Source: Methanomassiliicoccales archaeon (GTDB taxonomy: Archaea; Thermoplasmatota; Thermoplasmata; Methanomassiliicoccales; UBA472). Taken from it: a stretch of 39,228 bases of DNA. Each line of letters starts with the position of its first letter. Positions within the stretch are counted from its first letter, which is position 1. The position numbers and the translations under genes are program-made. Of the stretch, positions 23,967 to 31,753 are shown piece after piece. Location: the NCBI GenBank assembly GCA_038740345.1, contig JAVYMA010000016.1:1-39228 (forward strand). Reading direction: 5' to 3'. A model generated the notes under the pieces. That model was given only the letters and a program-made list of their open reading frames with translations. It had not been told where the DNA came from and did no database searches.

Positions 23967-24875
23967 ATGAGTGCGGTCAATGTCAAGTTAGCCGGTCTCG
24001 AGCTCCCCAATCCGACAATCCTAGCATCTGGGATAATGGATGAGACGGGCAAATCCTTGTTGGAAATGGCTAGTTGCGGAGCTGGAGCAGTGGTAACTAA
24101 ATCGATTGGCATTGAGGCAAGGAAAGGTTACGATAATCCCACTATTGTAGAAATGGAGTATGGTTACCTCAACGCCATGGGTTTGCCCAATCCTGGGATC
24201 AAGGCTTTTGCAAAAGAGATGAAAATGGCCAAAGATTGTCCCGTGCCGATCATAGGCAGCATATTCGGCTCAGGTCCAAAAGAATTTTCTGAACTTGCCC
24301 GCCATATGCAATCCTATGGCGCTTCAGCCATCGAGCTCAATCTAAGCTGCCCTCATGCTAAAGGCTATGGTATGGAAGTGGGGGTGGAACCTGAGCAGGT
24401 CAGATTAATCGTGGAGGAAGTAAAGTCCGCAGTCAATATACCGGTCTTCGCCAAGCTAACACCTAACACGCATCTTTTGCTGGAAGTGGCAAAGGCGGTA
24501 GAGGATGCAAAGGGAGATGCAGTGGTGGCCATCAATACCGTTAAAGCTATGTGCATCAACATCGAGGCGAGAAGACCTGTTTTAAGTAATAGAACAGGGG
24601 GGCTGTCTGGCCCAGCAATTAAACCAATAGGAGTAAGGTGCGTATACGAACTATATGCTAACCTCCAAATTCCGGTCATTGGTGTTGGTGGAGCTATGAA
24701 TTGGAGGGATGTGGTAGAGTATATGATGGCTGGTGCTTCTGCAGTCCAAATAGGCAGTGCAGTCGGACGCCAAGGAAAGGAGATTTTTCGTAAAGTGGTT
24801 TCCGGTCTTGAGATATTCTTGCGCGATAATGGCTTCAAAGCAGTAGATGAGATAGTGGGGATCGCCCATGAATAA
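23967..24875 (+). CDS. pyrD: Dihydroorotate dehydrogenase, catalytic subunit (class 1B)
   Basis: A 302-residue FMN TIM-barrel that oxidises dihydroorotate to orotate in pyrimidine synthesis. Visible motifs are MSAVNVKLAGLELPNPTILAS at the N-terminus, the catalytic cysteine in LNLSCPHAKGYG, NTVKAM, and the FMN phosphate site VIGVGGAMNWRDVVEYMMAGASAVQIG. A cysteine at the active base (rather than serine) and the adjacent PyrK subunit place it in class 1B, which is NAD-linked. The start at 23967 has no strong ribosome site nearby. It overlaps pyrK by 8 nt. Confidence 0.95.
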   Translation: MSAVNVKLAGLELPNPTILASGIMDETGKSLLEMASCGAGAVVTKSIGIEARKGYDNPTIVEMEYGYLNAMGLPNPGIKAFAKEMKMAKDCPVPIIGSIFGSGPKEFSELARHMQSYGASAIELNLSCPHAKGYGMEVGVEPEQVRLIVEEVKSAVNIPVFAKLTPNTHLLLEVAKAVEDAKGDAVVAINTVKAMCINIEARRPVLSNRTGGLSGPAIKPIGVRCVYELYANLQIPVIGVGGAMNWRDVVEYMMAGASAVQIGSAVGRQGKEIFRKVVSGLEIFLRDNGFKAVDEIVGIAHE

Positions 24876-25644
24876 GCAAACCATGGTAAAGGTTTTAAGA
24901 GTCACGCGCGAAGCGGAAGGAATAACCACACTACGTTTCGCATGGAATGGTTCTATCGCCCCTGGTCAATTTTTAATGGTCTGGCTACCGGGGGAAGAGG
25001 AAATACCCATGTCCGCTTCTTACATATATGGTGAGAAAGGCATAACGATTAAGGAAGTGGGGAGAACCACAAAGGCGCTCTGCTCCCTTAGAGCGGGAGA
25101 TATTATTGGGATTAGAGGACCTTATGGAAAAGGCTTCCAGATCCCCTTCGGCAAAGTATTGCTGGTGGGGGGTGGAAGCGGTATGGCATCTTTAATGACA
25201 GTAGCGGATTTCATAGGCGATGCGGAGAAAGTGGATATCTTGATCGGCGCTAGGACGGCGTCTGAGCTGATTTTTGTGGAAAGGGCGCGCAATTCCTCCC
25301 ATAGGGTGGAGGTCTCAACTGATGATGGAAGCGTTGGCTATAAGGGTACCGTAGTTGACTTGGCCGCGGCGCACTTGTCTAAAATCGATTATGATGCCGT
25401 AATGGGTTGCGGACCAGAGAAGATGCTGGTTGCGTTACTCCGGTTATGTGAGGAAAAAGGGATTCCGTGTCAACTCTCCCTGGAGCGCTATATGAAGTGC
25501 GGGGTCGGTCTATGTGGCTCTTGTGCATTAGACGGCCTGAGGGTTTGCGCGGAGGGTCCTGTTTTCGATGGAAAGACACTACTCAATTCACTCGAATTCG
25601 GAAAATATAGGAGAGATGAGTGCGGCCGACAAATCAGGCTTTGA
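24868..25644 (+). CDS. pyrK: Dihydroorotate dehydrogenase electron-transfer subunit
   Basis: A 258-residue FAD/[2Fe-2S] protein that passes electrons from PyrD to NAD. It has the FAD-binding domain (PMSASYIYG), the NAD-binding segment VLLVGGGSGMASLMTVADF, and the [2Fe-2S] ligands in MKCGVGLCGSCALDGLRVC (spacing C-x4-C-x2-C-x7-C). The ATG lies within the last codons of pyrD, so the two subunits are made together. Its 3' end overlaps the convergent homocitrate-synthase-like gene by 11 nt. Confidence 0.95.
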   Translation: MNKQTMVKVLRVTREAEGITTLRFAWNGSIAPGQFLMVWLPGEEEIPMSASYIYGEKGITIKEVGRTTKALCSLRAGDIIGIRGPYGKGFQIPFGKVLLVGGGSGMASLMTVADFIGDAEKVDILIGARTASELIFVERARNSSHRVEVSTDDGSVGYKGTVVDLAAAHLSKIDYDAVMGCGPEKMLVALLRLCEEKGIPCQLSLERYMKCGVGLCGSCALDGLRVCAEGPVFDGKTLLNSLEFGKYRRDECGRQIRL

Positions 25645-26812
25645 AATGCTCCTCTGGATGCAGTACTTCTTTCACTAGATCTTCGAAATCAGCGTCACTT
25701 ACGCGTCCTTTGACCTCTCCCAGAGCTTTCACTTTAGCTAGAATTGCCAATACCTGTTCCTCGGTAGCAGAATATCCCAGATCCTCTAGGCGCTTGCGGA
25801 TATAATGGCTTCCCGAATGCTTTCCGAGCAGTAATTGACGTCTATTGCCCACCATTTCAGGCGGTATCGATTCGTAGGTAAGAGGGCAGGAGAGGACCGC
25901 AGCAACATGAATTCCCGATTCATGCGCGAAGACATTATCACCCACGAGCGGATGATTGCGGCTTAGAGGTACCTTGGAATAGGTGGCCACCATCTCGCAA
26001 AGTTCTTTAAGACGAGAGGTATCAATACCCAAGTCCTTTCCATACACAAATTTCATGGCCGCCACGAACTCCTCAAGTGGGACATTGCCAGCTCTTTCTC
26101 CAATTCCATTCACCGTGGTAGCAACTGCAACCGCTCCTGCTTTGACCCCAGAGATGGCGTTGGCCAGAGCTAATCCATAATCATTGTGGAGATGAATTGA
26201 GATTGGTGTCTTATAACGTTTCTTAACTTCTCGAACCATCATCTCAATTGCTTCGGGAGAGGCGCATCCAACTGTATCGGTAATTCCAAGCCTAATCGCG
26301 CCAGATTTCTCTGCAACATCATACACCTTAAACAAGAATTGGAGGTCAGTTCTGGTCGAGTCCTCACAGCTGAGAGCCGCCTTCACCCCCCTAGAGCGGC
26401 AATAATCTAGCGCTTCAGAAACCTTCTCCAGCACATACTCACGAGGCTTGTTGAATTTATATCTTAGATGAATGTCTGACGTGCCTACGAAAAGCAGAAC
26501 TATGTCCACCCCTGCATCCACAGCTGCATCTATATCACTCTTGATGACCCTGGAAAGGGCCAATATCTGCGATTCCAAGCCCAACTTACATATGGCACGT
26601 ATACTTCGCTTCTCTCCCTCAGAAACGGCTGGAAAACCAGCCTCGATTTGGGGGACACCCACCTCATCAAGTTTACGCGCGATGGCTACCTTCTGCTCTA
26701 GACTAAAGGCTATGCCTGGCATCTGCTCTCCATCTCGTAAGGTGGAGTCATAGACGACTATTTCACCCAAATCCAGCCGAGGATTGTATGGACTTAAAGC
26801 GATGCGGTCCAT
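25634..26812 (-). CDS. aksA: Homocitrate/2-isopropylmalate synthase family enzyme, short form
   Basis: A 392-residue DRE-TIM acyl-CoA condensing enzyme. The metal and catalytic motifs are YDSTLRDGEQMPG, HLHNDYGLALAN (HxHxD), NGIGERAGN and FAHESGIHVAAVL. The C-terminal allosteric domain of LeuA (which brings the length to about 500) is absent. The length and motifs fit homocitrate synthase, called AksA in methanogens, where it begins the 2-oxosuberate route to coenzyme B. A NifV-like or lysine-pathway homocitrate synthase is possible, and a short isopropylmalate synthase cannot be excluded. The neighbours do not decide between them. The gene is divergent from the TPR protein, sharing a 127-nt spacer. 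Confidence 0.8.
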   Translation of the reverse strand: MDRIALSPYNPRLDLGEIVVYDSTLRDGEQMPGIAFSLEQKVAIARKLDEVGVPQIEAGFPAVSEGEKRSIRAICKLGLESQILALSRVIKSDIDAAVDAGVDIVLLFVGTSDIHLRYKFNKPREYVLEKVSEALDYCRSRGVKAALSCEDSTRTDLQFLFKVYDVAEKSGAIRLGITDTVGCASPEAIEMMVREVKKRYKTPISIHLHNDYGLALANAISGVKAGAVAVATTVNGIGERAGNVPLEEFVAAMKFVYGKDLGIDTSRLKELCEMVATYSKVPLSRNHPLVGDNVFAHESGIHVAAVLSCPLTYESIPPEMVGNRRQLLLGKHSGSHYIRKRLEDLGYSATEEQVLAILAKVKALGEVKGRVSDADFEDLVKEVLHPEEHFKA

Positions 26813-26939
26813 GATGTTCCTTAAGCCCCGAAAGATGATTAACCTTTCTCGATGGAATTCTAACTCGGAAGACGCACTTCTTATTTCGGTTTTTCATCAT
26901 ATCATATTATTTATATTACATTCTTGACATCGAATTGGC

Positions 26940-27368
26940 GTGCACACAGAGATTGGAAGTAAAGGCAACCCAAATTTCATCGAGGTGAGGCACGGTAGCA
27001 TATTGATACCTGTACCTCGGAGCATATTCAGGTCGAACACTTCGGAATTGAGAGAAAAAGAGGCTGAGCAGTTCAAGGTTAGGCTCGCTCATAGATATCC
27101 CTGGCTAAGTCAAGCTGCCATAGAGGTCGTGATGAAAGAGGCACAGGCTACGATGGAGACTCTATTAGATATGGAAAGGAGCATTGTGGAAAAAGCTCGT
27201 CTATTGTATCTGAGGGGAGAGCATTCTCAAGCGCTGCGTATTTTGGATGATTATCTTAAACTCAACTCAAAAGATCGTGATGCTTTATATTTAAAAGGAG
27301 AAATATTATTCAAAATTGGAGATAAGAAGGGAGGATATATTGCCTTCGCACAAGCTAGAAAACTATGA
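26940..27368 (+). CDS. TPR-repeat protein, unknown role
   Basis: A 142-residue protein. Its N-terminal part (FIEVRHGSILIPVPRSIFRS) is not recognised. A charged helical region follows, then a C-terminal tetratricopeptide pair: ARLLYLRGEHSQALRILDDYLKLNSKDRDALYLKGEILFKIGDKKGGYIAFAQA. This suggests protein-protein binding. The start is GTG at 26940, just downstream of a TATA-rich stretch (TATTATTTATATTACA, about 26904-26919), so the mRNA is probably leaderless. I do not recognise a specific family. Confidence 0.65.
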   Translation: MHTEIGSKGNPNFIEVRHGSILIPVPRSIFRSNTSELREKEAEQFKVRLAHRYPWLSQAAIEVVMKEAQATMETLLDMERSIVEKARLLYLRGEHSQALRILDDYLKLNSKDRDALYLKGEILFKIGDKKGGYIAFAQARKL

Positions 27369-27380
27369 CCTTGACCGTCG

Positions 27381-28223
27381 CTAATCCTTGAACAAGGCGT
27401 TTAACGCATCAGCTATCTCCTTAACCGTAGCCCCCCATGGGACTATAGCTAGATTGTCATGCAATTCAAACCCTTCTCTTATGCGACAACATTTGAGGAT
27501 CCTCTTCTTACCATCTCTTGGGGCTAAGTATTGAGGGCACATGTCTATGAAGCCAGCTGGGCTGCGACTATAAATGCTCTTAAATATCCGTCGCGATAGA
27601 TCGCAACCTATCAATGTCACTTCACCTTCCAATTCTGGTGTTTCATCTAGATAGATTGTATCCCTGTTCTCTTTCACTCCTGAGGCTTTACAAGGGAACA
27701 TTATATCACCGGTAACTGTATGACAAAGCTCGTTCAAGTCCAATGTCTCTTGGCGGGGTATCAATGGAAGGTTGACGAGGCCAGCAGATAGGGCCTTTTG
27801 CACCAGAACAAATAATTTCGGAGGATTTGGAGGAACCACGTCGAAAACGAAGACCTCTTTCCTATCATCAGGCCCTATGAATGAAACGTGATTGAAAAGA
27901 CCCTGCACAATCACGAACTTGCCTGAATGCCGTTCTGCTAATTGAGACATTTGTGATAGATCTAGGACATCAACTGATTCATCCTTAATCATAATCACCT
28001 GCTCTGGAAGAGCTATCACTTCTATGTTCTCAATAATGCGAAATAACTCCTTGCCGACTTTCTTATGCACCCTGATTATGGCATTCTCTTCACCATGGCG
28101 CAGGATCATGTATTCAGTTCTCGTATACGCTTTCTTTCCTCGAGCGTGGTCTAATATGTTTTCAAGTGTCAGCTTGAAATTGACATCGCGAACCGAGACG
28201 TCCTTACAATGATCAGGCAGCAT
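27381..28223 (-). CDS. Unknown conserved-looking protein with scattered cysteines
   Basis: A 280-residue soluble protein I do not recognise. The middle part is rich in beta-strand (KFVIVQGLFNHVSFI, KEVFVFDVVPPNPPKLFVLV). The C-terminal half has single cysteines in loops: FPCKASG, IGCDLS, DMCPQY and KCCRIREGFE. This spacing might bind a metal or cluster, but the sequence is not a known motif. Codon use and length look like a true gene, with a clear ATG at 28223. It is divergent from tRNA-Cys and convergent with the TPR protein. No function is proposed. Confidence 0.6.
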   Translation of the reverse strand: MLPDHCKDVSVRDVNFKLTLENILDHARGKKAYTRTEYMILRHGEENAIIRVHKKVGKELFRIIENIEVIALPEQVIMIKDESVDVLDLSQMSQLAERHSGKFVIVQGLFNHVSFIGPDDRKEVFVFDVVPPNPPKLFVLVQKALSAGLVNLPLIPRQETLDLNELCHTVTGDIMFPCKASGVKENRDTIYLDETPELEGEVTLIGCDLSRRIFKSIYSRSPAGFIDMCPQYLAPRDGKKRILKCCRIREGFELHDNLAIVPWGATVKEIADALNALFKD

Positions 28224-28335
28224 GGAAAGACCAAGAAGATTTCCCTTCTAAATCCTTTCTCCTCGGATTTTAGAACTGGCGTTGGTGGGGTTCCAAGAAA
28301 AATAGAAATACCAAGTATTTGTTCTTGCAGAGCGC

Positions 28336-28409
28336 GCCGGGATGACAGAGTGGCCATGTGGCGGACTGCAGATCCGTATACCCGTGTTCAAATCGCGGTC
28401 CCGGCTCCA
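28336..28409 (+). tRNA. tRNA-Cys (GCA), CCA encoded
   Basis: Cloverleaf with acceptor stem GCCGGGA/TCCCGGC (28336-28342 with 28399-28405). A three-base D stem ACA/TGT encloses a loop with GG. The anticodon stem GCGGA/TCCGT surrounds CTGCAGA, giving anticodon GCA. The T arm is CCGTG-TTCAAAT-CGCGG with one T-G pair. The discriminator T at 28406 is followed by an encoded CCA (28407-28409). The discriminator U is the usual cysteine-tRNA identity element. A run of seven T at 28421-28427 lies just downstream. Confidence 0.95.
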
Positions 28410-28420
28410 TCCCCTTCGCA

Positions 28421-28427
28421 TTTTTTT
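28421..28427 (+). terminator. T-tract after tRNA-Cys
   Basis: TTTTTTT begins 11 nt after the encoded CCA, a typical archaeal oligo-T termination signal. It lies before the ATG at 28447, so the next gene may have a separate or read-through transcript. Confidence 0.55.
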
Positions 28428-28446
28428 GTACTATGAATATCGTTTG

Positions 28447-28899
28447 ATGAAAGAACTTAAGTTCAAATATGAGACTAAGGAGTGTGTGCAGGGGCAAGAG
28501 CTTTTGAGATATGTGGCACACAAGCGAATGGAAATGATAGAAGAAGAGGTCCAAGCTCATTATCCAGGTGCACATATTGTACTTCAAGAAAGAGAGGAGG
28601 GAAGACTTCACATCTCCATTCTATGGGAAGGTCATCCTATAGGAGAGGAATTCATTGAGACCTCAACAAGCTGGGATCGGCCAGAGAGAATGAAAGAGTA
28701 TCGCAAGATACTGGCAGGCAACACGAAAAGACTCGTGGTACTAGTTCCTGAAAGGCATGCTAGTCGCGCACGACTGAAAATGCTGGACCTGAATCATTGG
28801 TGGATGTTCTATTATCAGGTATATGGCTACGACCAAGACGGGCACATTAAAAAGCAAGGAAGACCAAGATTCTGTAGTCTAGAGCCAGGCTATGCCTAG
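28447..28899 (+). CDS. Unknown small protein
   Basis: 150 residues, starting MKELKFKYETKECVQGQ. It has a helical N-terminus, a strand pair (HIVLQEREEGRLHISILWEG), the strand RLVVLVPERHASRARLKM and an aromatic C-terminal part (LNHWWMFYYQVYGYDQDGH). The alternation of strands and acids faintly suggests a nuclease-like fold, but no catalytic motif can be named. I choose the ATG at 28447, since an in-frame ATG at 28342 lies inside tRNA-Cys and cannot be the true start. The stop overlaps the convergent QueG-like gene by 4 nt. Lack of recognisable homology could mean a lineage-specific gene. Confidence 0.5.
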   Translation: MKELKFKYETKECVQGQELLRYVAHKRMEMIEEEVQAHYPGAHIVLQEREEGRLHISILWEGHPIGEEFIETSTSWDRPERMKEYRKILAGNTKRLVVLVPERHASRARLKMLDLNHWWMFYYQVYGYDQDGHIKKQGRPRFCSLEPGYA

Positions 28900-29999
28900 G
28901 GCCATCCCCGTTCTAGAGCTGAGATCATTTCTTCCATTACTTTCTCGTCCTTTTCTTTGGCCATAGCTTCTTCTAAAGCTTTTCTGGCTATGTTCCCCCC
29001 ATGCTTTCCCAGCGACCATGCAGCGTGAGAGCGGACTTGAGATTCTGGGTGGCCTAAAGACCTGACTAAAATGCTTATTGCCTCCTCAGATGTCGAATTG
29101 CCCAATATCACCATCGCATTGCGGTGCAGCTGTGGCGCCAGAGGCGTGTGTTCTTTCGCGATAATCTTCGAAATCCAAATCTCATTATCCAGAATGCTTT
29201 GTATTGAAATAGAGCTGGGCGAGCGTCCCGGCAGCCCTTCGGCAGCCCTGGGAACGACATACCAATTCCTAGGACATATTTCCTGACACGCATCGCAACC
29301 AGTCAATCTATCCCCAACTTTATCCCGGAATTCCAGTGGTATGGGTCGAGGAGAGAGTAGAAGATGGCTAAGGCAGCGTTTTGTATCCACGACATATGGT
29401 TCAATAATGGCCTTGGTGGGGCAAAAGCCGATACATCGACGGCATGAGCCACAACGGGGCGCCATGGGCTCATCCGGCTCCAAGGGGGCATCAGTAATGA
29501 TTGAACCAAGAGCGTTCCAACTGCCATCCTCCAATGTTTGTATGTTTGAATTCTTTCCATAAGAACCAAGACCTGCTCTCGAAGCAATTGCTTTCTCAGG
29601 TGAACCAGGAGAAACAACGCATCTAACTCCCTTTTGTTCCAGCCATTGTATAAGCTGAGTCCGCCGCCTTTCTAACTCTCCTAGGCAATCCCACCAATGC
29701 ACTCGCGCAAGCCTACCACGCGGTGTTCCATCTCCATTCGATAACTCTTCTTCTATCAGATAGCCTAAAGATAGAGAGATGATCGATTTAGCTTCGCTCA
29801 AGAGCTCAGTAGGAAAGGAAGCCTTGTAAATGCTCTCAATATCAATTTCAAAATCAAGGGTTGACATTAGCAGAATGTCCTCATCGTTCCTCCTTCGCAG
29901 TGCTTCGATATGATGATGGAAAGGCTGAGCATCGGTAATCCCAACAACGCTGAAGCCGAGGCGGGATGCCGCTTGCTTTACTTCTATGGAAGTGAGCAT
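28896..29999 (-). CDS. QueG-like Fe-S protein with C-terminal HEAT repeats
   Basis: A 367-residue relative of epoxyqueuosine reductase. The cobalamin-domain signature RAGLGSYGKNS and the segment GSWNALGSIITDAPLEPDEP are present. A ferredoxin domain with two [4Fe-4S] motifs follows (CGSCRRCIGFCP; CDACQEICP), and then an HEAT-like tail of about 75 residues (LGHPESQVRSHAAWSLGKHG). The family reduces its substrate using cobalamin and clusters. The catalytic Asp normally found in ARGRDYH is not in the same register here (ARVHWWD). Archaea make archaeosine, not queuosine, so the true substrate is uncertain; a tRNA or small-molecule reductase is possible. It begins 6 nt after the AhpD-like gene, so they form an operon. 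Confidence 0.8.
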   Translation of the reverse strand: MLTSIEVKQAASRLGFSVVGITDAQPFHHHIEALRRRNDEDILLMSTLDFEIDIESIYKASFPTELLSEAKSIISLSLGYLIEEELSNGDGTPRGRLARVHWWDCLGELERRRTQLIQWLEQKGVRCVVSPGSPEKAIASRAGLGSYGKNSNIQTLEDGSWNALGSIITDAPLEPDEPMAPRCGSCRRCIGFCPTKAIIEPYVVDTKRCLSHLLLSPRPIPLEFRDKVGDRLTGCDACQEICPRNWYVVPRAAEGLPGRSPSSISIQSILDNEIWISKIIAKEHTPLAPQLHRNAMVILGNSTSEEAISILVRSLGHPESQVRSHAAWSLGKHGGNIARKALEEAMAKEKDEKVMEEMISALERGWP

Positions 30000-30005
30000 T
30001 CCAAG

Positions 30006-30425
30006 CTACTTTTTGCGCGAACGTGTCTTCTTCGGCTTTTCTTCTATCAGCTCTTGGTCCCATTCCTCGAATAGCTGTGTTAGCCCCTTCTTGGCAACGG
30101 ACCAGGTGGGAACTCCTCCAGTCAGTACAGCCACTTGTAAAGCTTCCACAATCTCCTCTTTCGTTGCCCCGTAGTTCTTTGCTACCTTGGCTTGTGGATA
30201 TATACAATCTTCGCACATACGAACGGCCACACAGGCCAACGCTATTAAGCGCTTGGTCTTCCGGTCAAGGGCTCCATCATTTACCATGATTTGATCCATG
30301 TCCCTGATTAAGACGGCCAAATCTGGATTATGCTCTTTTATATGGTGCAATGTACCAGGAGTGTAACCGCACATCTTTTTGTTCAATTCTTCCACCGCTT
30401 TCTCTGCCTCATCCTTCTTGCTCAT
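30006..30425 (-). CDS. Carboxymuconolactone decarboxylase family (AhpD-like) protein
   Basis: A 139-residue protein of the CMD/AhpD fold. The conserved segment is RLIALACVAVRMCEDCIYPQAKVAKNYGATKEEIVEAL, with a redox pair C71-x2-C74. AhpD enzymes have a histidine three residues after the second cysteine; here it is Gln. A disulfide-reducing or peroxidase-type role in oxidative stress is plausible but the reaction is unknown. It ends with a lysine-rich tail (KPKKTRSRKK). A TATA element on the minus strand (30451-30457), 29 nt before the ATG, suggests a leaderless start. It is followed directly by the QueG-like gene. Confidence 0.85.
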   Translation of the reverse strand: MSKKDEAEKAVEELNKKMCGYTPGTLHHIKEHNPDLAVLIRDMDQIMVNDGALDRKTKRLIALACVAVRMCEDCIYPQAKVAKNYGATKEEIVEALQVAVLTGGVPTWSVAKKGLTQLFEEWDQELIEEKPKKTRSRKK

Positions 30426-30840
30426 GATAAGATAAAGCCAGCTACTCCATTATAAAATTAGTTGTCATTTCTTGCAAGCTTGGTGAACTTAATTCTCTGA
30501 GGAGTGTCATCCCCTTTACAATCCTTCATATCAACCTTCCTTTCAATTAATGCGATGATAAGGAAATGCATGCGATGGCAATACGATTGATAAATATAAT
30601 CGACTAACTCTTAGTGAATCGATTTCATTTTAGCTTGATATCAATTGAAAATAATTGGCGTTCAGCATACATCTTTAATCGACTGGGAAGAATCGATCCT
30701 GGAAAGATAGTGAAGGATGGGAAGATTAAGTATTCGATGGATAATCAATAAAGGATTGAAACTCAAGCAGAAGCTTGAAGGCCTAAGTACGCTGTAACGG
30801 TTAGGGTTTATAAATTATCAAAGTAGGAGGTGTTGACATC
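30426..30840. other. Divergent intergenic region between AhpD-like and cysK
   Basis: About 415 bases without a protein-like reading frame. It contains the minus-strand TATA of the AhpD-like gene at one end and the TATA of cysK (TTTATAAAT, 30807-30815) at the other. In between it is moderately AT-rich. A 6-bp hairpin TCAAGC-AGAA-GCTTGA lies at 30763-30778, and CCTAA and TTAGG arms lie at 30782-30786 and 30801-30805. None of these is a known riboswitch or RNA gene. The unusual length may hold regulatory sites for sulfur genes. Confidence 0.55.
30807..30815 (+). promoter_or_regulatory. TATA box of the cysK-cysE-cysS operon
   Basis: TTTATAAAT fits the archaeal TATA consensus. Transcription should start near 30837, just after a GGAGGTG (30826-30832). 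The mRNA leader is therefore very short and the ribosome-binding sequence may not be in the transcript. Confidence 0.6.
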
Positions 30841-31749
30841 ATTCATGACAGCATCCTTGGCACCATAGGACAAACTCCCATGGTGAAGCTGAGGAAGCTA
30901 CCCCCCCGAACTCGCGCGGAGATCTATTGCAAATTGGAGAGTTTCAATCCCATGCATTCCGTGAAGGATAGGATAGCCCTGGCCATGATCGAGGAGGCCG
31001 AGAGATCTGGAAGATTGAGGCCTGGTATGTGTGTGATTGAGCCTACATCAGGGAATACAGGAATTGGCCTAGCCATGGTATGCGCTGTTAAAGGCTATCG
31101 ACTAATACTGACCATGCCTGAGAGTATGAGCTCAGAAAGAAAAAGGCTCCTTAGAGCTCTAGGAGCTGAATTGGTCCTGACTCCAGCAGAGGAAGGCATG
31201 CAAGGAGCGATAAAACGCGCCCATGAGCTTTGCCAGAGTGAAAGGAATGCTTTTATGCCTATGCAATTCGAGAACCCCGCAAATCCCGGAGCTCATTTGG
31301 CTACAGCTGAGGAGATAATTAGGGAACTTCCAGAGTTGGATATGTTTGTGGCAGGGATAGGAACAGGGGGAACCATAAGTGGAGTGGGCAGAAGGTTAAA
31401 GCAGCATCGCAAAGACGTGATGGTTATAGGAGTGGAACCAGCCAAATCTCCTGTCATATCAGAAGGCAAAGCGGGATTCCATGGCATTCAAGGCATAGGA
31501 GCTGGCTTCATTCCTAGGGTATTGGATCTAGATGTAATTGATAAAATTTTAACCGTAACGGACGAACAAGCTAAGGAAGCAGCAAGACAGCTAGCCTTGA
31601 GGGAAGGTATTTTGGCCGGGATATCCTCAGGAGCCGCGCTTCACGCGGCATTCGAGATGGCCAGAGATGTAACCTGTGCTAAAAAGATAGTAGTCCTGCT
31701 TCCAGATAGCGGAGAAAGATATTTGAGCACGGACCTTTTCCAAGAGTAA
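30841..31749 (+). CDS. cysK: Cysteine synthase, O-acetylserine (thiol)-lyase; apparent non-ATG start
   Basis: PLP enzyme making cysteine from O-acetylserine and sulfide. It has the PLP-lysine motif [22 protein letters not shown], the glycine loop [12 protein letters not shown] and the C-terminal SSGAALHAA. The first in-frame ATG is at 30880 (MVKLRKLP). The codons just upstream read [12 protein letters not shown], which is the conserved CysK N-terminus (IGNTP-type motif). Between an in-frame TAA at 30811 and that ATG there is no ATG, GTG or TTG. The best start is ATT at 30841, 8 nt after GGAGGTG, or ATC at 30838; both are rare initiators. With ATT the protein has 302 residues. A sequencing error is possible. 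It is followed by cysE 4 nt downstream. Confidence 0.85.
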   Translation: MHDSILGTIGQTPMVKLRKLPPRTRAEIYCKLESFNPMHSVKDRIALAMIEEAERSGRLRPGMCVIEPTSGNTGIGLAMVCAVKGYRLILTMPESMSSERKRLLRALGAELVLTPAEEGMQGAIKRAHELCQSERNAFMPMQFENPANPGAHLATAEEIIRELPELDMFVAGIGTGGTISGVGRRLKQHRKDVMVIGVEPAKSPVISEGKAGFHGIQGIGAGFIPRVLDLDVIDKILTVTDEQAKEAARQLALREGILAGISSGAALHAAFEMARDVTCAKKIVVLLPDSGERYLSTDLFQE

Positions 31750-31753
31750 AATC

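Noticed and set aside
24365-24838. 157-codon minus-strand frame
   Set aside because: It is a shadow of pyrD, whose motifs are complete; the translation is Ser/Thr/Pro-rich noise.
28342-28446. N-terminal extension of the orphan protein from an ATG at 28342
   Set aside because: That start lies inside tRNA-Cys; the extension is a translation of tRNA and spacer.
30782-30805. CCTAA and TTAGG arms near the cysK TATA box as a second iron box
   Set aside because: The arms are only 5 bp and their order and 14-nt spacing differ from the DtxR operator before the regulator gene.
30845-30868. Short ATG frame (MTASLAP, stop) as a cysK leader peptide
   Set aside because: It is out of frame, 12 nt from GGAGGTG and only seven codons; the same bases encode the conserved CysK N-terminus in the other frame, so a leader peptide is not needed. 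It remains a minor alternative.
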